DNA from: Polyangia bacterium
GTDB lineage: Bacteria; Myxococcota_A; Polyangia; Nannocystales; Nannocystaceae
NCBI GenBank assembly: GCA_030429545.1
Contig: JAUIFF010000001.1
Coordinates: 779,599 to 843,598, forward strand
Length of the DNA stretch: 64,000 bases
Direction of reading: 5' to 3'
The position numbers were made by a program, and so were the translations under genes. Each line of letters begins with the position of its first letter. Positions within the stretch are counted from its first letter, which is position 1. This document shows positions 8,197 through 16,100 of the stretch, piece after piece. Under the pieces are notes generated by a model, which was not told the DNA's origin, made no database searches, and was given only the letters and a program-made list of their open reading frames with translations.

Positions 8197-9329
8197 TTGG
8201 CCGGCTCCTGGGGCTCGGCGAGTTTGAGGGGTTGGCCGGGGCGCAGGCGTTCGTTGCCGCGGGTCACCACACGGTCGTCGGGCGAGAGCCCTTCGGCGCG
8301 GACCAACGCTTCGTCACCCGAGCTGGCCACAACTTCGACGACAACCGGCTTGGCGGCGCCATCGACCATCACAAACACCCGGGTCTCGGTGACACCCGAG
8401 ACCAGCGCATCGCGTGGGACGAGCAACCCTTCGCCGGCCCGCCGCACATAAAACGCGACATCGACGGCCGCTCCCGGAAGCAGCCACGGGGGAATCTCCC
8501 GCGGGGTAAGTCGCACCCGCGCCGTTCGGGTTTTACTGTCGAGCGCACGGACAATTCCGACGATCTCGGCTTCGACCTTCGCACCCTCGGGGCCATGCAA
8601 CGTCGCGCTGTCACCCTCGGCGATGTACGCGAGCAGGGCAGGGGTCACGCCCACCAAAACCTCGACCTTGTCGGTGGCGACAATATCCAAAACCTGCTGC
8701 CCCGAACGCACCCAGTCGCCGGGATCGATCGTGCGGGCTGCGACCACGCCATCAAATGGCGCCTCGACGCGGTGGCGTTGCAACTCGGCCTCGGCCTGGC
8801 GAGCTTGGGCACTGAGCCCACGAACCTCGGCCTGCAATGCTTTTTTTGTTGTCCGCTCACGCTCGATCTCGGCCTGCGGAATGATCCCCGAGCCAAGCGT
8901 GGTCGCCCGGTTGGCATCGCGGGTGGCCTGCTTGAGCTGGGTCGAGCCGCGGCGTTTGGAGGCCTGCAGCGAGCGCAGCCGGGCTGTCACCAACGAGGTG
9001 TCAATCGCGACGAGTAAGGTGCCCTGTGCGACCCGGTCGCCCTCGCGGACAGTGACCGTCTCGACCGCCCCCTCTGCCCCAACGGCCAGCTCGGCCCGCA
9101 GGTGGGCCCGAACTTCGCCCAAAAAGCGCATTTGGTCGCGAAAGTCACCGCTGCGAACGGGTGCGACCTCGACAAGTGCCGGCGGTGGGGCCTTGGGCCC
9201 CGGCTGTTCCGCGGCGGCGACGTTGTTCGCATTGTCGCATGCGGTCAGCGCCAAGCCAGTGGCGAGGACCAAGCCAGCAAGTAGCTGGTTCGAAAAGACC
9301 AGGCGCGGTCGAAGCAGGCCACGGGACAT
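8193..9329 (-). CDS. RND efflux periplasmic adaptor (membrane fusion) lipoprotein
   Basis: A 378-residue protein with a lipoprotein signal ending GLALTAC, then a barrel-sandwich half-motif (AVGAEGAVETVTVREGDRVA), an alpha-helical hairpin rich in Gln, Arg and Glu, the second lipoyl half (VEAPFDGVVAARTIDPGDWV) and a membrane-proximal beta domain. It links the permease encoded immediately downstream (4-bp overlap) to an outer-membrane channel. The ATG at 9329 gives a proper signal peptide. An upstream TTG is possible but would add a polar extension. A weak TTGACC box lies about 35 bp before the start. Confidence 0.9.
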   Translation of the reverse strand: MSRGLLRPRLVFSNQLLAGLVLATGLALTACDNANNVAAAEQPGPKAPPPALVEVAPVRSGDFRDQMRFLGEVRAHLRAELAVGAEGAVETVTVREGDRVAQGTLLVAIDTSLVTARLRSLQASKRRGSTQLKQATRDANRATTLGSGIIPQAEIERERTTKKALQAEVRGLSAQARQAEAELQRHRVEAPFDGVVAARTIDPGDWVRSGQQVLDIVATDKVEVLVGVTPALLAYIAEGDSATLHGPEGAKVEAEIVGIVRALDSKTRTARVRLTPREIPPWLLPGAAVDVAFYVRRAGEGLLVPRDALVSGVTETRVFVMVDGAAKPVVVEVVASSGDEALVRAEGLSPDDRVVTRGNERLRPGQPLKLAEPQEPAK

Positions 9330-9627
9330 TGTTCGCGCATACTTTCCTCGACAACTCACCAAAGGTCAACCGCGGCCCATGTCGGTTATCTTTCACCACA
9401 GTGTTTCGGCGCTCAGTGCGGATAGTTGTGGCTCACATTACTGACGTTGCAGTTGCACGAAATGCGAGCTATCGACCACGCGTCGCACGGTCGCGGTTGT
9501 TGCCTCACGAGTGGGTCTTTTTGCGACACGTGGCCAGGCTTCGACACGACGGCGCTCGGTCGCCACGCCAAATACACAAGGCTGCGCGAGAAATCATCAT
9601 AGTATTCAAGGTAGTTTTTCGGTCGAG
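9330..9627. other. Intergenic region between adaptor and P-loop kinase genes
   Basis: No coding frame here is convincing. It presumably carries the promoter of the minus-strand RND pair and the 3' end of the P-loop kinase transcript. No strong hairpin was noticed. Confidence 0.5.
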
Positions 9628-10164
9628 TTAATACAGCCAGCACAGACCGTCGGGCCCCTGAACGCCCTCAACCCAACTCACAGCATATTGCGCGCGCTCG
9701 TCCGCATCAGGTGATTGCCACAGGTCACTCGATAGCTCAAACACATCCATCGGGACATGCATGGCAAACGTATCCCCCTGTTCGCGGTTGCGTCGCTCGA
9801 CCCGCGCGCGCCGTTGTTCGCGGGGGGCTTCGAGGCAATACACCCGCATCGCAATTTCACTGGCTGCCACCCGCTTGTAAAACTGCAATCGCCGGTCGCG
9901 TTGGACCAGCCCGGGCTCGAGCACCACTGAGGTGCCGGCGGCAATGATAGCCGTTGTGACCTGCCAAATTTGCTCGAGGCACCGCGCCCGGCGTTCGAGG
10001 TACCAGGCGACCTTACCCTCGGCCGGGCGCTCGTCGTCGCCGTACAACCTCGCCATCCAGGCATCGAGGTTGATCCCGACGGCCTCTTGCTGCTCGCACA
10101 GGTGGCCCAAAAATGTAGACTTACCGGCGCCGACCGGTCCGATGATGAGGTGTAGTTGGCTCAT
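9628..10164 (-). CDS. P-loop kinase-like NTPase (AAA_33 / zeta-like fold)
   Basis: The 178-residue protein starts with MSQLHLIIGPVGAGKSTFLG, a Walker A motif (GPVGAGKST) directly after strand beta1. A DAW motif and an LE-containing strand (TSVVLEPGLVQRDRRL) match small-molecule or RNA-repair kinases of the AAA_33 class. CLEAPREQRRARVERRNREQG is an Arg-rich lid segment. It probably phosphorylates a small molecule or nucleic-acid end. The substrate is unknown and the gene stands alone. No antitoxin-like gene is adjacent, so a zeta-toxin role is unlikely. Confidence 0.8.
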   Translation of the reverse strand: MSQLHLIIGPVGAGKSTFLGHLCEQQEAVGINLDAWMARLYGDDERPAEGKVAWYLERRARCLEQIWQVTTAIIAAGTSVVLEPGLVQRDRRLQFYKRVAASEIAMRVYCLEAPREQRRARVERRNREQGDTFAMHVPMDVFELSSDLWQSPDADERAQYAVSWVEGVQGPDGLCWLY

Positions 10165-10438
10165 GGGGCGGGTGATTGTCTGGCAAAGCCTACCTCACGC
10201 CAATTTTGTCGAGGTTGGGTCCCGCGAATCTTCCAGTAGCCCACGACTCTGAAGGTGCGCGAAAATGCCGACGAACACGTGATTCTTGATGTTTATGCCT
10301 GAGCCGGGGTCGATCCGTGGCCAGTAGCGCTACATCGAACCCCGGTACGGTCATCGCTTCTGGCCGAGTCGACGACCGAGCGGATTTTCCGCCACGGAAA
10401 TTACGTTTGTCATTGTGAATTTGTTTTGCGCACAAAGG
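10165..10438. other. Intergenic region upstream of hairpin and histidine kinase
   Basis: Nothing coding is recognisable. Several short overlapping frames exist on both strands without family resemblance. Confidence 0.45.
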
Positions 10439-10476
10439 GGCTCGTGTCCGTCCATGCCCGTGGACGGACACGAGCC
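10439..10476. other. Perfect 16-bp inverted repeat (very stable hairpin)
   Basis: GGCTCGTGTCCGTCCA (10439-10454) is exactly complementary to TGGACGGACACGAGCC (10461-10476) across a 6-nt loop TGCCCG. No T-run follows on either strand, so it is not a classic intrinsic terminator. It lies about 60 bp before the preferred start of the histidine kinase gene and could be a regulatory RNA structure, an operator or the remnant of a small mobile repeat. Confidence 0.75.
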
Positions 10477-10536
10477 GGACCTTGGGGATGCAGGATTGCG
10501 GGCCCAGCCGGCCAGGTCCTGTGCGACAATCGCCCT

Positions 10537-11835
10537 GTGTCACGGACTGGCAGGGCTGTCGATCATACCGCGTTTTATCGCGGTACGATCATCTTCAGCT
10601 CGCTCGCAGTCCCAGCCTTCGGCCTCTTGGAGTGGGGGCCCGGTTACAACCCCTTCAGTATACGTTTGTTGTTCGCAGCTGTAGGGATGTTCTCGGTATT
10701 GGCGTCCTATCGCTGGGAAGTCGTCCGTCGCAACATGCGGACAGTGGTCCTCATCAACTTCTCGTTGTTGTTCTTGTGGTTTTCGTACATTGCGCTGCGT
10801 CACAATATGGGTGCAAAGGACCTGGTTGGGCTACTGCCGATTGTGATTGCTCTCGGGATTGCCACCCACCACCTGCGGGAGCTCATTGGGTCGCTCGTCT
10901 TCATCCTTACGACCGTCGTTATCTGCTACAGCTACATGGCGTCCCCGGATCTCGACATCAGTGTGACAGCTGGCGTTTTGTGCGTGTTCACAGGGGTGCT
11001 TGGGGCGATGAGTATTTGGCGCAACCGCCTCGAGACCGAGCTACAAGTCGCCAATGAAACCCTCGAGGAGCGGGTTCGGGAGCGAACCGCCCGACTCGAG
11101 CGCGAAGTCGCCGAACGGGCCCGTGCACAGCAACAAGCAAATGTCGCCAACGAGGCTAAATCGCGGTTTCTCGCCAACATGAGTCATGAGCTACGCACTC
11201 CGCTCAACGCCGTGATAGGCTATACTGAGTTGGTCGAGGAGGAGCTCGCATCGACCCAGGAAGCCCACCTGTGTGAGGATCTCGGGCGCGTGGGTCAGGC
11301 GGCGACCCACCTTCTGGGCATCATCAATGACATTCTCGACCTCTCTCAGGTCGAGTCCGGCCAGCTCGAAATCCGGCGCGAGCCTGTCGATCTACGGGCC
11401 GCGGTCGACGAGGCACTTTTGCTGGTGAAGCCGGTGCTGGCCCACAATCAAAACCGCTTGCTCGTCAACATCCCCGAGGAGCAAAAAGTCGTTGCGCAGC
11501 ACCAGTTGCTCGTCCGGGTACTCGTCCACCTGCTCGACAATGCCGCCCAGTTTACAAAGCAAGGCGAAGTCGAGGTTTGTGCGACACTGAGTGGTAAGTG
11601 GGTCGAGTTATCTGTGCGCGATACGGGCATCGGGATTCCCGAAGTGGCGAAGGCCGAACTCTTTGATCGCTTCACCCAGGTCGACACAAGCGCGACCCGG
11701 GTTCACGATGGGCTCGGTCTTGGGCTCGCGTTTTGCCGCGAGTTGGTCGCTCGGTTTGGTGGCTCGATCTCTGTCACCAGCACCGTTGGCGAGGGCAGCG
11801 TGTTTACGATTCGGCTCGCGGCGGTAGCAGCTTAA
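10537..11835 (+). CDS. Membrane-bound sensor histidine kinase
   Basis: About 432 residues. The N-terminal part has four or five hydrophobic helices (for example LLFAAVGMFSVLAS, VVLINFSLLFLWFSYIAL, LVFILTTVVICYSYM) and forms the sensor. A coiled-coil linker (TLEERVRERTARLEREVAER) joins it to the HisKA domain with FLANMSHELRTPLNAVIGYT, where H217 is the phospho-acceptor. The HATPase domain has N (LLDNAAQFT), G1 (DTGIG) and G2 (GLGLGLAF) boxes. No receiver domain is fused and no response-regulator gene is adjacent. The GTG at 10537 is preferred because GACAAT lies 6 nt upstream. The frame is open back to 10426, but that would run translation through a perfect hairpin. Confidence 0.88.
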   Translation: MSRTGRAVDHTAFYRGTIIFSSLAVPAFGLLEWGPGYNPFSIRLLFAAVGMFSVLASYRWEVVRRNMRTVVLINFSLLFLWFSYIALRHNMGAKDLVGLLPIVIALGIATHHLRELIGSLVFILTTVVICYSYMASPDLDISVTAGVLCVFTGVLGAMSIWRNRLETELQVANETLEERVRERTARLEREVAERARAQQQANVANEAKSRFLANMSHELRTPLNAVIGYTELVEEELASTQEAHLCEDLGRVGQAATHLLGIINDILDLSQVESGQLEIRREPVDLRAAVDEALLLVKPVLAHNQNRLLVNIPEEQKVVAQHQLLVRVLVHLLDNAAQFTKQGEVEVCATLSGKWVELSVRDTGIGIPEVAKAELFDRFTQVDTSATRVHDGLGLGLAFCRELVARFGGSISVTSTVGEGSVFTIRLAAVAA

Positions 11836-11993
11836 GAGCCCGAGGCGCGCAATGGGGACGGTCTACTACGAAAAGGGCAACGAGCCCGATGCGGTGAAGA
11901 AAGTCAAGGCCTAGCCGGGCGAGAGCCTCGTCGGTGTTCACCCTACATCGAGGGCTCCCTGTTCACCGCGCCGCAAATGAATTAGAAACGGGT

Positions 11994-12986
11994 ATGAAGT
12001 CCTTCGTTGTTCAGTCTGAGAACACCCGTCAATTTCAAGTCGTTGACCAGCCGGTTCCGGAGCCTTTAGAGCACGACCTTCGCGTTCGCGTGGAGGCAAT
12101 CTCCCTCAACCCCATCGACACCAAGGTGCGGGCTGGGCGTGCGGGTCAGGTTCTCGGTTGGGATGCCTCGGGCGTCGTCGAGGCAGTGGGTAAGTCCGTC
12201 ACCGGCTTCAAAGTTGGCGACAGCGTGTACTACGCGGGGGACATCACGCGTCCGGGCTGCAACGCCGAATTTCATCTGGTCGATGCGCGGATTGCCGCCC
12301 ACAAACCAAAGTCGCTCGACCACCTCCACGCCGCGGCCATTCCCCTAACGGCCTTGACCGCGTGGGAAGGTCTTTATGAACAGCTCGAAGTCAAACAGGG
12401 GCGTAGCCTCCTGGTGATCAACAGCGCGGGCGGGGTTGGTTCCCTGGTCTTACAAATGGCCAAGAAGCTCTCGGGTATGACCGTGATTGGTACGGCTTCG
12501 CGGGACGAAAGTCGTGCGTGGTCGAAGGCCATGGGTGCGGACCATATCATCAATCACCGCGAGGACATGCCCGCCCAGCTCGAAGCCCTGGGCATCCCGC
12601 ATGTCGACTACATCTATTGTTGCTACGCAACCGAACCCCATTTTCCGGCAATGGTGAAAATGATTGCGCCGGAGGGGCGTATCGTCGCTATTGTCGGGGC
12701 CGAGAGCCCACTCCCAGTAGGTGACCTGTTTCGTAAAAAAGCATCTTTTTCGTGGGAGCTCATGTTCGCGAAGGCGATGTTCCAAACCCCGACGCTGGCC
12801 TCGCAAGGGGAGATCCTGAGCAAGGTAGCGACGTCCCTCGATGCGGGGACCTTGCGCCATACTCTCAACAAAGCGGGTGGCGTACTTACGGCCAATACAC
12901 TCGCCGAAGCCCATGCATTTCAGGAGTCCGGTCGGGCGATTGGGAAACAGGCTTTTTGGATGCGTGAGCCATCATCCGCGACTTGA
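11994..12986 (+). CDS. Zinc-independent quinone oxidoreductase-like MDR dehydrogenase
   Basis: The 330-residue protein is a medium-chain dehydrogenase/reductase. A GroES-like domain (residues 1-120) contains LNPIDTKVRAG and WDASGVVEAVG. A Rossmann domain follows with the nucleotide loop INSAGGVGSLVLQMAKKLSG. The structural-zinc cysteines are missing, as in the zinc-binding-alcohol-dehydrogenase-like ZADH/quinone reductase subgroup, so an NADPH-dependent quinone or enone reductase is most likely. The ATG at 11994 matches the usual N-terminus (MKSFVV). It stands apart from its neighbours, with its own upstream region. Confidence 0.88.
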   Translation: MKSFVVQSENTRQFQVVDQPVPEPLEHDLRVRVEAISLNPIDTKVRAGRAGQVLGWDASGVVEAVGKSVTGFKVGDSVYYAGDITRPGCNAEFHLVDARIAAHKPKSLDHLHAAAIPLTALTAWEGLYEQLEVKQGRSLLVINSAGGVGSLVLQMAKKLSGMTVIGTASRDESRAWSKAMGADHIINHREDMPAQLEALGIPHVDYIYCCYATEPHFPAMVKMIAPEGRIVAIVGAESPLPVGDLFRKKASFSWELMFAKAMFQTPTLASQGEILSKVATSLDAGTLRHTLNKAGGVLTANTLAEAHAFQESGRAIGKQAFWMREPSSAT

Positions 12987-13011
12987 CCTATAGGACATGT
13001 CCGTAAGACTT

Positions 13012-13045
13012 CCTCGCGGGACCTCGCAAGAAGTCATCCGCGAGG
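13012..13045. terminator. Hairpin downstream of the MDR dehydrogenase gene, possible terminator
   Basis: CCTCGCGG (13012-13019) pairs with CCGCGAGG (13038-13045). An overlapping alternative pairs GACTTC (13007-13012) with GAAGTC (13030-13035). No clear T-run follows. The position 25-60 bp after the stop suggests transcription termination or attenuation. Confidence 0.35.
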
Positions 13046-13176
13046 GGACGTTCAACATCGCTATCCCACACTGTGGTTGCGTGCCTGCTCGGTTGTAGAT
13101 TTCCCGTAGCTTCACGGGGTGTTGCGCGGTTTTAGGTATTCGTGTTGGCCCCCTTGTCGGGTACCCTTGGGGCCCT

Positions 13177-16100
13177 GTGTGTGCAGCAACGGTAGTCGAG
13201 TTACTGCATGCTTCAACGCTGTGGCGTCTCGAACGTAGCTCGAGCCGTGACGGGGGAACGAAGTTCCTCGTTCGACGGCCGCGAAGTGACAGTGCGGCTC
13301 GGCGGGCTGAGTTGCGTCATGAGTTCGGGATCCGTGGGCGGCTACCGCAGGGGGTCGCCCTGTATCCCCGGGCTATCGAGCGTCGTGATGCGGGGATTGT
13401 GCTGCTCTACGACGACTTTCCCGGCCAGCCATTGGCTGCCCGCAAGACCCTGCGATGGCAACCGGACGCGGTTGAAGCATTCGCCCGCAATGCCGCTGAA
13501 GCACTCGCTACGCTTCACCACGCAGGGGTGATCCACGGCGGTCTGTACCCGGGTTCGATCCTCGTTGCTGACGACGGTGCGATTCGATTTACCGAGTTCA
13601 CTGCCGCCGGTGTCGTTAGCCAGGCGACGGTTGTCGATGAGACGTCGCGGATTGGTGCTGAACTCGCCTATGTCGCACCGGAGCAGACGGGGCGGATGAA
13701 TCGTCCGATCGACCAAAGGTGCGATCTCTATGCCCTCGGTGTGATTCTCTACGAGCTGCTCAGTGGCGCCCCTCCGTTTGTCAGCGCCGACCCGCTCGAA
13801 CTCATCCATTCGCACATGACCGCCAAGCCGCCCCCGTTGCATGGGGACAATACGCGTAGCCGGCGACTCATCGCGGTCATCCAGCGCCTGCTCGCCAAGG
13901 AGCCCGCCGACCGCTTCGCGGATGCCAACCAGCTTCTCGCCGCCCTAAGCGACGGGGAACAAATCCACGACGCCACGGCAACACTGCGGTTACCGGGAAC
14001 ACTCTACGGTCGTGAGCAGGAAAAAATCCAGCTTCGTGACGCCTTTGCACAGGTCTCCAACGGAGTCTGTGTACTTGCACTGGTATCGGGAAGCGCTGGC
14101 GCCGGGAAGTCGTCGTTGGTGTTTGAAACCCTGCGCCCGGTGGGTGCGGTAGAGGGGCTGTTTGTCGCCGGTACCTGCGATCCCCTCCGGCGAGGTGCAC
14201 CCTTTGCCGCGATTTTTGATGTCGCACGCGGTCTCATCCAGTACGTACTCACACTCGACAATACCGACGTCGAACAATGGCGTACGCGGATGGAGCAAGG
14301 GATGGGTCCTTTTCTCCCTGTGCTGACCACCGTGGTGGTCGATGCAATTGCACTGTTTGGTGAACTCGAGGAGCCCCCTCCCTTACCGCCGGCTGACGCC
14401 CAGCGTCGACTCGAACGTACACTGCAGCGGTTCATCACCGCGTTCGCCAGGGCCCAGCGACCACTGATTGTGTTTCTCGATGACATGCAGTGGGTCGATG
14501 CCGCGTCTTTGCGCCTGATCGAGTCACTGCTCTACGACGCGGCCGGTCTCCATCTCTTGATCGTCGGTGCCTATCGCAACGAAGCGGTCGCGCCGAGGCA
14601 CCGGCTGACAGCATTTATTGAGCGCAGCCAACAACTACCCACAACTCCGATTGAAGTCCGGCTCGGGCCACTCGATGAGGTGAACATTCGCGCGTTGCTG
14701 CATGATACCCTCGGGTTTGGCAAGGTCGATAGCCTCGTCGATGAACTTGTCCTGCGCACCGGGGGCAATCCCCTGTTTGTCCGCGAGTTCCTGCGGTTTC
14801 TCGATCGCCAACGCCTGCTGCATTACGACACCCGTCGCGCGGCTTGGGAGCTACGCAGTCTTTCGAGTGCCGTGTTGCCGGATAGTGTTGCCGAGCTTCT
14901 CGGTGCCGAGTTACGCCAACTGCCGGTGCAGACCCAACGGGTCCTGCAACATGCAGCTTGTATCGGCATGTACTTTGACACCCAAGCCCTGGCCGAACTC
15001 GTGGGTTGGTCGACAGCCGAGTTGCGTGATGCCCTTGCCCCGGCTCTCGAGCTTGATCTTCTCGTTGCCGAGGACCCGGGGCATTTGGGGTCGAACCTCC
15101 GCTTTCTCCACGACCGAATCCGGCAGGAGGCCTTTGCCCCCCTCGATCACGCGGATCGTGGGAAGATCCATGCTGCGATTGGCCGTCGCCTACTTGCGCA
15201 TTCCGGCGACTACGCGAGCTTGGACGATGCGGCGTTGTTCGACCTAGTCGATCATCTGAACTCCGGGGCGGGGTACCTAGATGAGCAGGAGCGACAATTG
15301 CTGATTCGCCTCAACCTCGCGGCGGCTCGGCGAGCGAAGGCGAGCGCAACGTATCAGGTTGCACGGGCGTTGTTACGTATCGCCTGCAAACTCGCAGACG
15401 GTGCGAAACCGGTGGGTACAAACTTTGACGTTCGTGCGGAACTGATCGAGTGTGAGCACCTCGCCGGGGACAACGCCCACGCGTTACAACTTCTCGACGC
15501 CTTTGAGCCCGAGGTCGAAGACCTGGTTGCGCGACTTCGTCTCGCCGATTTGCGGGTGATTTTGGGGGTGAGTGCCGGCGAGACCGATCGCGCCCTCGCG
15601 GCCGGGCGGCGGGCCCTTGCAGCGGCGGGTGTACACATACCCGAAAGCGCCGAAGCCTGCCGGCTTGCAGTTGCCAAAGAGTTGGCAACGATTGAGGCAT
15701 TTCTCGAGCGCGTGCCCCTCCAGGAACGAATTTCCGCGCCAGCGGTCGCCAACCCTGTCATCCGGGCAACGCTCACCCTCTTGGCCGACATGCTTGCGCC
15801 TGCAAACATGTTGCACCCACAACTATACTCGCTGATCAATACAACCCAGATTCGGCTCTCGATCGAGCATGGCCATACCGATGTTTCGGCCTACACCTAT
15901 GCTGTGTTTGGCTATTTTCTGGCCACGGCGATGGGGCGCTACGAGCAGGCCGAGGCCTTTGGCCGGTTTGCCCTCGAGCTCAACGAGGCGTTGGCGAATG
16001 CGGCGGCCCGTTGCCGGATTCGCTTTGTTTTTGCCACCTATGCCCATTTCTTCCGCCCGCTATCAGCTGTACTCAACGATCTGAATGTCGCGTTGGCGGA

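Noticed and set aside
9628..10164. Zeta toxin of a toxin-antitoxin pair
   Set aside because: The P-loop kinase fold fits, but no antitoxin-like gene is adjacent.
11851..11913. 20-codon frame MGTVYYEKGNEPDAVKKVKA resembling the first residues of ketol-acid reductoisomerase
   Set aside because: Too short, no continuation, and the resemblance covers only VYYEK-type residues.
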